Source: Sacculina carcini (Eukaryota; Arthropoda; Thecostraca; Sacculinidae). Taken from it: DNA of 64,000 bases. Of the stretch, positions 32,329 through 43,021 are shown one piece after another (position 1 is the first letter of the stretch; the number at the start of each line of letters is the position of its first letter). The notes under the pieces are model-generated. The model searched no databases. It was not told the DNA's origin and worked only from the letters and a program-made list of their open reading frames with translations. The position numbers and the translations under genes were made by a program. The stretch is taken from contig OU696597.1 of the NCBI GenBank assembly GCA_916048095.2, forward strand, positions 4,625,747-4,689,746, in the 5' to 3' direction.

Positions 32329-33138
32329 TCAATGTTTGTCTGTCAGTCTATATATGTGTGCATGAGCGTGAGAGTGACCTTGATGCTGTGAGTGAATGAT
32401 TCTACGAATGTAACCGGCCGTTTGCAGTCCTGCACTATGTCCATGTGTAATATGACATTCCCCGGTTAGTTGCCGGCTCACCAGGACGCTTGTATGTATG
32501 TCTGTGACTTCCGGCTCGGAGCACCACGTGACCGCGGCATTCCAGCCGGATGAGCCGTGACGACTGAGTGCCGCCCTGAGAGTATGACAGTGGCGGCAGA
32601 CTGCCACGCGAGGCAATGCCACCCTCCCGTCGTATGGTCGTAGTTCCTGTGCAAGATCGAGAGCAAGGCGCATCCCTGCCCAGAGGCAGGTCCGCCTGTG
32701 GACCTCGTTGAGGGTACGACCCGGCCTGCCCAGCCCCGACCACAGCCCCCGTTCCGCGGATCGGATCTCGAGGATGGTCTGGGGGGCGGTCGTGGCTGTC
32801 AGAGTGATCCCAAACACTGCCAGGAGGGTGGCCTTGAGGTGCCCCAACGCTAAGACCGACCCCAGAGGCGGATTTTCTCCAGCGCCATAGGACTCCAGGG
32901 GGTGAGGTTCATTTAGGCTCCAATCGTCCCAGAGCTCCTCATCCTTCTCTCTCGAGGCTGCGTCAGCCAGTTCTAGGTGTCTTACCGCGACTGCTGGGAA
33001 ATGCGGGACTTGATGACTGTGTCGCGTCGGCAGTCCATGCCTAATAACGCTAAAGTGTAGTGACCCTGGCTGGCTCAGTGGGCACGCTATGACAGCCCGT
33101 GTGAAGGTGACACTGACAGCGGTTAGCACTCCTAGCAA
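32329..33138 (-). CDS. Unidentified 269-aa open frame between direct repeats
   Basis: A continuous minus-strand frame with ordinary amino-acid composition, unlike the low-complexity frames elsewhere. It includes ELADAASREKDEELWDDWSL, a moderately hydrophobic middle (HLKATLLAVFGITLTATTA) and basic, Cys/His-containing text (VAVCRHCHTLRAALSRHGSS). I do not recognise a family. Its last quarter runs through a 144-bp repeat that recurs at 33193-33336. It may be part of a mobile element such as the interior of a small terminal-repeat retrotransposon, or a chance open frame in GC-rich DNA. Confidence 0.3.
   Translation of the reverse strand: MLGVLTAVSVTFTRAVIACPLSQPGSLHFSVIRHGLPTRHSHQVPHFPAVAVRHLELADAASREKDEELWDDWSLNEPHPLESYGAGENPPLGSVLALGHLKATLLAVFGITLTATTAPQTILEIRSAERGLWSGLGRPGRTLNEVHRRTCLWAGMRLALDLAQELRPYDGRVALPRVAVCRHCHTLRAALSRHGSSGWNAAVTWCSEPEVTDIHTSVLVSRQLTGECHITHGHSAGLQTAGYIRRIIHSQHQGHSHAHAHIYRLTDKH
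32363..32506. repeat. 144-bp direct repeat, copy 1
   Basis: It starts TGAGCGTGAGAGTGACC and ends TATGTATGTCTGTG. It appears identical to 33193-33336, with 686 bp between the copies. Confidence 0.92.
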
Positions 33139-33192
33139 ATTTCCGTGGATCCCTCGGGAGAATCGTAGCCAAAACCCACATCGAGTTGTGCG

Positions 33193-33336
33193 TGAGCGTG
33201 AGAGTGACCTTGATGCTGTGAGTGAATGATTCTACGAATGTAACCGGCCGTTTGCAGTCCTGCACTATGTCCATGTGTAATATGACATTCCCCGGTTAGT
33301 TGCCGGCTCACCAGGACGCTTGTATGTATGTCTGTG
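33193..33336. repeat. 144-bp direct repeat, copy 2
   Basis: Identical by eye to copy 1. With it, it bounds a 974-bp cassette (32363-33336). No target duplication is evident at the outer edges. Confidence 0.92.
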
Positions 33337-33410
33337 TGATGTGTGCTTGTATGTGTGTATATCATATGTCTCTGTTCGCGTGTGGGCTGATTCGCGGTGA
33401 TATAGATTTT

Positions 33411-33447
33411 TGTGTGTGTGTGTGTGTGTGTATGTGTGTGTGTGTGT

Positions 33448-33494
<47 letters not shown>
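33411..33494. repeat. (GT)n microsatellite
   Basis: About 40 GT units with a few variants (TATG, CGTGCG). It lies between the 144-bp repeat and the 3' end of the hAT transposase remnant. Confidence 0.95.
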
Positions 33495-33495
<1 letters not shown>

Positions 33496-33539
33496 AACGT
33501 TGAGACAGTTGTGCTTTGGCTTTTGTGGTGTTTCTTTGT

Positions 33540-34840
33540 CTGATAATCACGCATACCACAGAACCGCCACTGGCATAATGCATACTGATGTATTTGCGCT
33601 CCCTCCAAAATTTGCTGCAGTTGTGGACACCTGCAGCAGCAACTCTCACCGTCGACAAACACATATACACACGCATAGACAACTTTTCTGTGTGTCGTTT
33701 GAGTGCCAAATTCCTAACTGCCAAAGAATGCATAATAGCAGTAAGACGTGTTAGCACTGCTTTCCATCTTGATTTCTCAGCCTCCAGAAATGCCATTTCC
33801 TGCTTGTCAATGGTTTACCCTTTTTTCATTCTCACTGCCAGTTTTTTCCACGTATTCAGATTTTATAGATTTCAGATATATTCTAGATATTCTGGACTGT
33901 TTTCGTGTGATGTGAGCAATGAACCTGCGTGCTTCCAGTCTGAAAGTCCCTGTCCTGTTGAATGTAATTTTCTCTTGGAAAATAACGTGCAACAGAAACA
34001 AAAGAGGTTGTTGTTTTTTGGTGAATAGATAAGCCAACTTCTGGTTATATTCTCACCACTAATCAAAGACTTCCTGAAGTAATGTTGGTGGCAACTTCTC
34101 CCATCACTGTCGTTTTTAGGAAATATGAAATCAGATGATAATTGGGTCGTTCCTCTGGAAATCAATTGTGTCTTGATTCTCTGGGATAGAACTGAAGGCC
34201 AATTACCAGGATCCGTGGACAGAGACCCAACCTCAGTAGTCAGTTCAGGTCCAGGCAGTTCTAATGGAAAGAACATGATAAATATACATTAGTATGCACA
34301 TCTGATTTATCAATATATAACAATAAATGAGAAAATGAAAAATATCACCATCAAAATTAAATGATTTATTTCTTGGATTGAGAGAAACTCCAGTGTACCG
34401 AATTTCATAGATCTGTTCAATAGTTTATTTAAGTTCTCCCTATTTTCACTTTTGGCCTTGCCTTGACATTGACTTTTGACCTAGCTACCCCAAAATGAAA
34501 TGACATTTCTGCCAGACCACGATATTTTCCTTAATCAAGTTTATTGATAACGGGTTGAGCTCACCTAAAGAGTCCTGATGTGAAGCAGTGGAAGCAAATG
34601 GACCACCATCTTCTGGATCTGGCTGCAATTGTTGAGACACAGGTCTTTGTGAGGCTGTAGAAGTAGATGGATTTCCAGCCGCGTCCGAAGGCTCAAAAAC
34701 TATTTCTGTAGAGTCTGGTGTGGCTGCAGAATTAGACAGTTTGCCAACCCGACTAGTGGCAGGGGTTTCAAAATATTTCAGAAGGGCCCCTTCAATCAGG
34801 AAAAATAGGTGACCAATGCATGGGCTAGCGAAAATAATAT
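33540..34840 (-). mobile_element. hAT element with TTF/ZMYM-type transposase, decayed
   Basis: In minus sense, 34566-34830 carries an N-terminal Ser/Thr/Pro-rich piece (LIEGALLKYFETPATSRVGK). Then 33.9-34.28 kb reads SWLIYSPKNNNLFCFCCTLF and LSDWKHAGSLLTSHENSPEY, the TTF-type zinc finger common to ZMYM1-like hAT transposases. Next, 33.54-33.8 kb reads EAEKSRWKAVLTRLTAIMHS and LAVRNLALKRHTEK, the following conserved segment (usually RWxxVLxRLxxxIxxLAxQNLAFRGH). Frame changes and the absence of the catalytic core show that it is dead. Confidence 0.8.
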
Positions 34841-34904
34841 ATCAACTTAATTAACTAAATATTTTCCTAGCTAACAAATGATTACTATAAACTACCCTTC
34901 TCTT

Positions 34905-35040
34905 TCTTTCTCTCTTTTCGTTACGAGTATCGTACGCGTCAAAGTCCGTCTCTCTCTTACTCTCCTTTTATGGGACTTTTATACATTCGGTATGGATAGA
35001 CTCAGGCGCTCATGGTTCGATTTGCATTTGGGAAGGGGCA
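34905..35040 (-). mobile_element. hAT-type element end, copy 2
   Basis: It matches copy 1 at 31990-32230 (CTTCCCAAATGCAAATC, GAGCGCCTGAGTCTATCC, TACGATACTCGTAACG). It sits directly upstream, in minus sense, of the TTF-type transposase, so it is the 5' non-coding part of that element. Confidence 0.6.
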
Positions 35041-36448
35041 ATGCTGATTTGATTTGATAAAACTGTATTAAAATAACATGAGAACAATGAAAATTAGTAC
35101 ACAAATTATCCTAACAGCACACTTCCATTCACAATCACTCTCTTCATGACACTGCCATATTTCTCCCAAACATACTTCATCGATTAAACACAAAAATCAA
35201 TATCCATTACCTCACAAGTCATCCAGCCAATCAAATCGCGTTATCACTCCAATGACGCATAACCTTGAACACCAACTTCAAGATCACCTGTTACACTACA
35301 TCAGACAATCACGCAAACTAACGAGTATATAACAAATGACATTCATTCAACAAATAACGCACATAATAATTTTACATCACACCGCCCCAAGTCAGTTCCG
35401 ACTGCTCTAGTCTCTATAGCGCATTGGAACTTGTAATCTGGATCTATCACGCAATCTATTCTGCCATGGATCAGAATCATTAGCATGATCGGAATCGGTT
35501 GTTCCGTTATCACCACCGTCAACACGCGTGCTGCTATTGTTAACTACACTTGTTAAGTACGGTTAAACATGCATAGAAAACAATTAGTAAATCAGCTATA
35601 TATTACATTCACACATTTACATAACATTAATACATAATTACAATAACGAAACAATACAATAAGATACGATACCCGCAGCGGCTGAACACGAATACACGGG
35701 GAGCACGAATAAGTCGCGGGAGCACAATGAAGCGAGCGAACACTCTAGCACTGTGTGACAGCACGCACTATTCTCGACTGAAGATGCTAGTGTACCCGCA
35801 GCTGCTTGACACACATACGCGGGGAGCACGAGTAAGTAGCGGGAGCACAATGAAGCGAGCGAACAACCCTAGCACTGTGTGACAGCACGCCTTATACTCG
35901 ACTGACTTGTCCAACACCTGTAGCACCGGCCGGAATACCTTCACTCCAAGTAGGACACCGGTCACGTGACCGTCTGGAAGGTGCCGTGCGATGTCTGAGC
36001 AAACAGTCGTGTGAATTGTCGCGGGAAATAGCGGGACTACGATCGTCGTGGGTGGTGTGAACACACAGTAGTACTTCCGCCGGCTTGCGTGGAGAATGGG
36101 CAGCGCACACAGGCGGCTCAGACAGACAGACACAAGCACACAGGCGGCGCGGATATACAGCGCGACACAAACACGACATAGCCAGACGGCGATGACATAG
36201 CCAGACGGCGACGTAAACACACGGCGCAAATAGGCGACGAAAATATCACATCCGGTGGTGTGCACGGTGCGAACATACATACCATCATATTGCGAAGTGT
36301 GTAAATTTATACAATGAAATGAATTTATGCAATGAAACAAACACGCAACGCAAATAACTCAAACACACGCACAACATAAACATGCAACGCATAAATTAAA
36401 ATAATACAACGACAATCAATACAAAAGAAACATGTGTGTGAATAAGTG
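35041..36448. other. Gene-free stretch with a 123-bp tandem duplication
   Basis: 35041-35660 is AT-rich with no recognised gene. Two 123-bp units start ACCCGCAGC at 35671 and 35794 and share GGGAGCACAATGAAGCGAGC and TAGCACTGTGTGACAGCACG. The minus-strand frame at 35768-36340 has no recognisable motif. This may be LTR-like sequence downstream of the integrase fragment at 36449-37195, but no second copy is present to confirm that. Confidence 0.45.
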
Positions 36449-37195
36449 TTTACGCCACACTATCACGATCATTGTCATCTGAATCATCTCCGTTGTCCTG
36501 ATCACTGTCATCCTCGCACACACGTCGCACATGACTGACATGCCTGTTTACTCCATCACCAATATCAACAGACCAGTTGTTAGGAACACGAGACACCTGA
36601 CACCTGAAAGGGTCCAGTCCAGTGAGATGTGCATGATGGTTGTCTAGGTTTCAAGAACACAGAATCTCCAACTTGTAGCGGGTTCAGGTCAGTGTCGTCT
36701 TCTTCACCATTCCACTCTTGTTGAATACCGGTGGCCTCCACTCGTCTGCTGGTTGTTATGGTAGGCATCTTCGGCACAGCTCCAAAAACACTTACGAAGG
36801 GAGCTTCACCAGTTACACTGTTGGTGGTTGCGTTATACCAAAAACCATCTCAGCAACACATTTTCCGATCATTCCACCACGCGCTGTATTGTTATATGTG
36901 CGCGTTCTACAATGTCATTGCCTTGATGGCGGTATGCACAACGTTGTAGAGGTTTCACCGCCCATCTAGACAAAAGCTGACTGATTGTGGCACTCAAAAA
37001 TGTTGGACTATTATCAAACAACAACACATGAGGTTGTCCGGATTCCGAAAATATGCTTTCCAATGCAACAGATACCGAATTTGCAGTCTCTCCTGCCAAT
37101 CTTCGCCAGATGTTTAAGCGTGACGCACAGTCAACGACATTCAGAAAAGGTTGTCTATGCACGTACATTATATCTGTCGCAAGACGTAACAACAC
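36449..37195 (-). mobile_element. Ty3/gypsy-type integrase fossil, 3' end of pol
   Basis: Minus-strand text includes VVDCASRLNIWRRLAGETAN, the core DNSPTFLSATISQLLSRWAV and CAYRHQGNDIVERAHITIQR, then the C-terminal module LQVGDSVFLKPRQPSCTSHW with TGPFQV, and an acidic tail. This is the catalytic core plus GPY/F-like C-terminal module of a gypsy-class integrase. The element is broken and its upstream domains are missing. A related fragment lies on the plus strand at 42127-43021. Confidence 0.75.
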
Positions 37196-37308
37196 TTGAT
37201 CACACGATACTTTCTCCTTTGACCACCTTTCTCATGGTGCAGGGTCAATTCTGCTGCATCGCTCCGGTTCTCTCTGAGGTGGGAGTGTAGGCTAATCCGG
37301 AATCAACA

Positions 37309-37692
37309 TTGCATGGCGTAGATAGGACAGGTGTGAATTTATATAATTGTATTTATCAATTTATCATCACAATTTACATTATTGTAAACATCCTCCAGAT
37401 GTTGCGGACCCGGCTGTTCACCTGTCTCCTCGTTTGTATACAGGTGGCGATGGTCGTGTCGACGCCTGCTTCTGGATTGCTCCTCGGTGACCCCAACATG
37501 ATGTTATCATGTGGGGTTGGCGTTTGGGGTGCACAAATCACCGTACCGATATTGATAATGTGTACGTTGGTGTCCGCTCGGTTTTGTCTACTTGCCTCCG
37601 CATATGCGACGTCCTGCCTGGCCGCTCTCCTGGCCACACGCCTGGCCGTCCTCTTCTTTCTTTTAGCCAAGCACTTCTTCATGGCCTTGTAA
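37309..37692. other. Open frames on both strands, unassigned
   Basis: The plus strand has a 127-aa hydrophobic frame (several Leu/Val/Ile-rich stretches). The minus strand has a 102-aa very basic frame starting MKKCLAKRKKRTARRVARRA. They cover the same DNA, so at most one is real. The basic frame could be a nucleic-acid-binding piece of a neighbouring retroelement. I do not assign either. Downstream, 37.68-37.73 kb holds a 24-bp tandem duplication (GGCCTTGTAAATAACGG). Confidence 0.25.
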
Positions 37693-37931
37693 ATAACGGA
37701 AACTAAGGCCTTGTAAATAACGGCAACGGCAACAACAACATGATAGCGCCACCGCTGGCGCTGGCGAAGCCGATTTAAATATATATATATTTACGACCGC
37801 CTCGGGTTATGTTATACCCCTATTAAATTTCTGTAGCGTCAAATGTCGAAAGGAAAACGACAATGTATTCCTCGACGCTCAGATCAATTAAAGGACAAGC
37901 GCGTGAAGTGCTATATGAGTTATGCTACATA

Positions 37932-38770
37932 CATTCCCCCGCCCCTGTGAAATTTTACGGTACTATTATGCCGTAAAATTCTGTTTGCACTCGTCTGCGG
38001 GAAGGACGTCTTAGCTCTGTATGGTTCTGTGTTGGCGTATCCGTTGATGTGGATGATGGTGGTGCTGTTGATGATGGGAGAGGTGGTCTTGGTTGCGCAG
38101 TGAAGTGCGCTTGGTGATGTCCAGCTGTCGGCATGGCAAGACTATTATTCTCCACGAATGCCGGTTTCAATCGATATATACTGACTGTCGCTTTCCGACC
38201 GTTGCGGAGTATTTGGAAGGTTTTTTTGTTTCTGGCAATCACCTTGAATGGGCCGTCGTAAAGGAATGATAACTGCGCTTTTTTAGCCGTCTTTTCTTAA
38301 CAAGACGAAATTTGTTGTTTGCATGTCTGAATAAACGAACACTTTTTTGTTATTTTGACGAATTGACGCCGGCGATAATTGCTTAATATATCTCCTGATT
38401 TTGTTTATATGATCGACGGTTGATCGTTGTTTTGACGGTGCGATGAAATCACCGGGCAGTCGTATTGTCTCGCCGTAAACCAATTCTGCAGTAGAAGTAC
38501 CGAGGTCTTCTTTGAGGGCAGATCGAATTCCGAGAAGTGTGTGTGGTAACTTTTGAATCCATGTAGAGGATGAATCGATGTCACGCAGTGCTGATTTCAA
38601 TGACCGGTGAAATCGCTCGATCATACCATTTGCTTGCGGGTGATAATTTGAAGTCATCGTGTGTTTCACTCCCAGAGTTTCCCATAAGACAGTCCACAAT
38701 TTTGATGAGAATTGAGCGCCTCTATCAGTAATGAGTTTCGATGGCACTCCAAAGCGTTTGATATTCTCCG
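37932..38770 (-). mobile_element. Ty3/gypsy fossil, integrase end with PPT
   Basis: Minus-strand text: GVPSKLITDRGAQFSSKLWT, GVKHTMTSNYHPQANGMIER, STAELVYGETIRLPGDFI, then the C-terminal module ending in ELRRPSRRRVQTEFYG. A polypurine tract (CAGGGGCGGGGGA) ends near 37932, after which TGTATGTAGCAT would begin the 3' LTR running towards about 37.7 kb. The 5' part of the element is missing, and a duplicated CACTCCAAAGCG motif marks the broken end near 38770. It is a different gypsy lineage from the 22-27 kb element. Confidence 0.82.
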
Positions 38771-38885
38771 AAGCGTCACTCCAAAGCGCTTGGCACTCCA
38801 AAGCGTTTGACACACGCATACACACAATTACACACAGAAACACACATACACAAACATAGAACATAACCTAACCTAACATATCCAC

Positions 38886-39021
38886 GCCCAGCAGCGGATA
38901 GTGGTCGTTCTTCAGTATCTCCATTCCCTCGCCACCGCCAGTCTCGATCTTGCTGGCACGCGCTAAGGCGTACAAATGACCCAACTGGTATTCTTCGACG
39001 GTCAGCGGCAACACCACTCGC
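38886..39021 (-). CDS. Class I phosphatidylinositol transfer protein, one exon
   Basis: After an acceptor CAACGCAG the minus strand reads [20 protein letters not shown], then [20 protein letters not shown] and YP. This matches the start of PITP-alpha/beta (EYRV-x-LP-x-SVEEYQVGQLY, then EASKNETGGGEGxEVLxNEPY). These proteins exchange phosphatidylinositol and phosphatidylcholine between membranes. The 3' boundary is uncertain: GGC|GTGGAT at 38885 is one option, and TTAG|GTTAGG a little further on is another, next to short CCTAA repeats. The first exon (M-x-x-KEY) and later exons are not seen. A gypsy fossil occupies the downstream side from 38770, so the gene may be interrupted or this may be a stranded exon. 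Confidence 0.72.
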
Positions 39022-39148
39022 CTGCGTTGAGCACATACAAACGCGTGTTTGTGTGTGCATGAACAAGGGACACCTGAATTCAGGGACAACCTGAAATTAA
39101 GATATAAATATATCATTGCACGTAAGGAGCGGTACATTCAAAATTGGT

Positions 39149-39514
39149 CAAACCCTTATCGCCAACGCCGGGTGGCAAGTTCACTTGCCATGTTTATTTG
39201 TTGTAATAAAAACAGCCCATATATTATCATCAGAATAAAAACTCAATCACTCAATGCTAGATCATCATTTTAGGAACAGTTATATATGACGTAGTGCAAA
39301 AGAGCACAATAATGCAGTTAAAAACTTATGATTTTTTGTGACGTGGTAACGCCATGCTGCACAGTAGCAACTTTCAAGGTCAACTGAGCGGACATGTGAC
39401 GCAGCAGCGCGTCGAGAACGTGTTCTGTACACGTTCAATACTTGTTTCAACAATATATAAATTACATTTTTTTTTTGTGGCAAGTAAACTTGCCAGTCGG
39501 CATTAATGGGTTAA
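39149..39514. mobile_element. piggyBac-like MITE with palindromic ends, about 365 bp
   Basis: The right end reads TGGCAAGTAAACTTGCCA, then GTCGGCATTAATGGGTTAA. The left end is its inverted counterpart (AACCCTTATCGCCAACGCC, then TGGCAAGTTCACTTGCCA). A TTAA target site is present on the right and degraded (TCAA) on the left. Each end contains an inner palindrome, so each could fold into its own hairpin. Confidence 0.65.
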
Positions 39515-39524
39515 TGAAAATGTA

Positions 39525-39997
39525 TATATATGTGGCGACTTCAATTTCTGGTTAGATATACCACATCTGAAGGTTCACTCTCAAGCATTTCTTGATAGTA
39601 TTCAGTTATATGGCATGACAAAGCATGTGAACCATCCTACACATGATCATGACCACATTTTGGACCTTGTAATTAGCCCCTCAAAATGCATCGGTCATTG
39701 ATGTGCGGATAGACCCCATTGATAAAGACATTTCCGATCATAGTTTAATTATATTCAATCTTGATATTACTCCTCCTTTGAAATTGTGTAAAAAATATAT
39801 TTCTATGATTATAATCGTATTGATGCTGAGTTATTAAAATATGAACTGTGTAAAAACTTCTATATTTTAAACTATGCTTCTCTACCAGTTGATGAATTGT
39901 ATCATTACTTTGAGAGAAACATGTATGATATTCGTTGCATGTGTGTCCCGTATGTACATAAACTTATAAATGCTCACCAATCCGCTCCTTGGTTTAA
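39525..39997 (+). mobile_element. LINE endonuclease-domain fragment
   Basis: Plus-strand text YICGDFNFWLDIPHLKVHSQ and FLDSIQLYGMTKHVNHPTHD, then DHILDLVISPS and DKDISDHSLIIFNLD, is the second half of an APE-type endonuclease of CR1/L2-like LINEs (GDFN, THxxGHxLDLV and SDHxLIxF boxes). It carries frame changes and ends at APWFNP, where a piggyBac-like MITE has inserted. Confidence 0.85.
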
Positions 39998-40375
39998 CCC
40001 TTTAGTTACTAACGTTCCCATTTTGGGAACATGAACTAGAGGAGGATAAACTCAAAGCCTATGACTGCTACAGTATAATTGAATACGTTATTAGAAAGCT
40101 CAAATGCTGTAGATTTTTTTTATATAAAATATTTGTCTGATTTTGCTTAGGTTAAAAAATTGTATTAAGTTTAATATAGGCGAAAATCAACACCTCTGCA
40201 ACTAAGTGGTTTTTGTTTTATTTTATACAAACTGGCATTAGCATCAAGTAGATTTCTCTAGTCCATAAAGAGAACAAATGAAGGTCTACATTACAAAAAA
40301 TAATTCTAACGTAGCTCGATTGAAAATGAATAAAAAATAATTTGAAATCCATGTTCCCAAAATGGGAACGTTGGC
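39994..40375. mobile_element. Second piggyBac-like MITE with palindromic ends
   Basis: Starting TTAACCCTTTAGTTAC, the left end carries AACGTTCCCATTTTGGGAAC followed by ATG. The same 23-mer recurs inverted at about 40351-40373. The inner GTTCCCA-TTT-TGGGAAC is itself palindromic. The outer right end is diverged and no second TTAA is found. Its plan is the same as the MITE at 39149-39514 although the sequence differs. Confidence 0.6.
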
Positions 40376-41210
40376 ACCTTCTGGTACACAAAAATACGCT
40401 ATTTACAATGTGCTATTTTTTCGCATGGAAATGATTTCAGATAATTGTTTATGACTGTTGAGAGTGTAAAATAATTTCCAGTACTGTATTTGTTGATGTA
40501 GCACTATGCTGGCACATGAAATTCACAGTTTTTATGCAGTGGAGTTCATTGTCTTTCTGTAACAGAAATAAAACTTACAGATAAATTTGGGCCCATGTGA
40601 ACACGCTAATATTAGAGCTTATTAATATTTAGGTAAGGTTGGGTGAGATAAGAGAAAGAGAGAGGGGACTGAAGCGTAGGCGTAATGGTCTGTAGGCGTA
40701 ATATCCTTAGCTCCGTCGATAATGCTTTGTACCACTGATTTTCATACCATGCGCTATGGAATGTAAACAAGATAACGTTAAGTGGAGTTGCTTCCTGTAT
40801 GTTTGAAGCGGACAACTTTGAAATACGATGCCACATTCTTTTAAATGTATAACAACAACAAACGACAACAACAACAAGCGTGTATTTGATATAGCGCACT
40901 AATCAACAAAGGCGTGATAAACATGAGATATAGAGATACAAGATAATAATTACATCAAAACGGGAGCTCAGAAAGAAGAAAACAAGAGCTAGCAAGGACA
41001 AAAATATAACAGGGAAGATAAACACCGAATTATTTTATGCTGAAAAAAACAAACAAACAAAAAACAACAACAACAACTACAAAGACATGAACAGACAAAT
41101 ATGAACACGGGCGCACGTCACATACAAGTACGATTAGCACAAACATAAGATCAGGGGCTGTGAGCGGAATAAAAAACACAACAGGAAAACCAAAACACAA
41201 AGTGCAGTAT
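40376..41210. other. Gene-free AT-rich stretch
   Basis: No recognised gene. CAACAACAACAA runs near 40850 and 41060, and the string TTGATATAGCGCAC near 40889, resemble SINE/LINE tail sequence. A run of adenine-rich words spans 41040-41100. Confidence 0.4.
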
Positions 41211-41282
41211 TATTAGTAAGACTGTATACATGGCGATAATATGGAGATACGAAAATATGGAGATATATATACAAAGGTAGTG

Positions 41283-41528
41283 TCAGTGCAATCTATAAGG
41301 AGGCGTAAGCGGCGACGGAAGAGAAAGCAGGTACTTATCCAGCGCAGAGGAAAATGATGAATATGATTTATGACGAAGGATATGAGGAGGAAGAGAGTTG
41401 TATAATCGGGGTGCAGAAAAGTAGAAAGACTTCGCGGACCAATTTGATAAGTAGTCGGCGGGAGGGCAATCAAGAGGTGCAGGACGGCGGCTGAAAGGAC
41501 GATCAGAGAAGGTAAGAAGTGAGAGCAA
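41283..41528 (-). mobile_element. L2-like LINE C-terminal fragment
   Basis: Minus-strand text RPAPLDCPPADYLSNWSAKS and FYFSAPRLYNSLPPHILRHK, then SYSSFSSALDKYLLS, is the closing segment of L2/CR1-type LINE polymerases (F-x-x-x-A-P-x-L-W-N-S-L-P, then S-F-K-x-x-L-K). No upstream domains are preserved. Confidence 0.75.
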
Positions 41529-42126
41529 GTACGAGGGAGAAAATGAGTGAAGGAGTTAGCTAACGTAAGCGATTGAATATGGTGTATATTTTTAATATAT
41601 GCTTATGTTTTTAATATATTCTGCATTTAGTATTTTCTGCATACCGTATTTTTCGTATGATTAAGTTCAGTGTTGATAATTCAAGGAGGAATTTCGTTGG
41701 TGAACATACGTGTATGATTGTGTTACAGTTGAGGATATTGAGAGAAATGACGGCTCCGCTGAACGTCCGTACTGCATGTCCGAAAAACTCATGCAACTGC
41801 TCGGCAAGCCGAACTATTTGGACGAGTGACATTTGTCCTCTGTATTTGTCCTCATTTGTCCTCTTGTCACACTGTCATTTTCCGTTATATCACACATATT
41901 TTTCAATTTAATTATTATAGTGTGTGAAAATTATGTACTGCGTTGTCAGATCCAGCACATTCAAATGTTCAAATGTATTCACATTCATGATATTCTTCGT
42001 TAAATTGTTCCACGTATTTGCTCATTCTGAATTATGTTTGTTCATGAAATACAAAATATCGATGCACATCAAGACCACGGTACCAATGTATTTCTTGCTG
42101 ATAAACTTAATGCGCCGATGAAGGTA

Positions 42127-43021
42127 CTATACAACATTTTGCTCGAAATGATCTATCTACACACCGGACCCGAACTGACGCATTTCATTGATCTCACACG
42201 ATGTTCTGGGCAATTGGTACCGAGTGTTTCGGCTTCATTCCTCCGGTCATCCTCATTCCTGTATGTTTCCATAATTCCCAGAACCGTAGCAACCGCCCCG
42301 CGGGGGGTCCCGAATGTTAAGGGGACCCGTTGCTTCACGGAGAGAAGGCGCACAGGAGGTGACCGAGGTATTGCATATTTCTCGAGCGGGGACCGGTAGA
42401 TGAACTTCTTCTAGATAACCGTGCTGCATTCCGGTTCTCAGCATTTGGGAAGCATGTTAACACGGTGGAAAGTTCGGAGAGTATTTCGTGCAGCATATCG
42501 TCCAGGAGGTAATGACATAATTGAAAGAAACCACAGAGTTGTTGAAGCTAGTCCTGAGAGGGGATATTTGCCCTACTGAAGCCGTGTTCTGGTATAATTG
42601 TACTCCGCGGAATGGTCTAAAACTGCTGTAGACAACAAAAGACGACAGCGTACCGCAACGATCAGTGCACACTTACGACTAGAGACGCCACAGAGATATT
42701 TCTCAAAGCGGAGATGAAGACCGGGTATCGGGATCGACAGTCAAATTGGGGGACGAAGTGTGGGTGAAGCCCCCCAACGCGCGCTGCACTTCTCATTGGA
42801 GCAAGGGCGTCGTTACGAGAGTGAACTCCAACAACATCTCAGTTGACGGTATGCCTAGACATGTGCTGGACCTGCGGCCCGTTATTGATCCAGGGCCCGA
42901 GGAGATTCGTCCGCCTCCGAGCGGTGAAAACGAGAGCACACATTCAGAATCTACACCTACCATAGAGCGACCGAGAGAAGTCAGACGGCCAATCTGGATG
43001 AATGACTATGTGAGTAGCTAG
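42127..43021 (+). mobile_element. Ty3/gypsy-type integrase fossil, plus strand
   Basis: Text such as AAYRPGGNDIIERNHRVV, ERGPVDELLLDN and the C-terminal GDEVWVKPPNARCTSHWSKG with DGMPRHVLDLRPV marks an integrase of the same broad class as 36449-37195, in opposite orientation. It ends with a proline/charge-rich tail and a stop near 43020. It is broken, and no LTR is recognised. Confidence 0.68.

Noticed and set aside
37309-37692. A 127-aa hydrophobic plus-strand frame that could be a membrane protein.
   Set aside because: The opposite strand codes an equally long very basic frame over the same bases, and it sits among retroelement fossils. There is no support for either as a gene.
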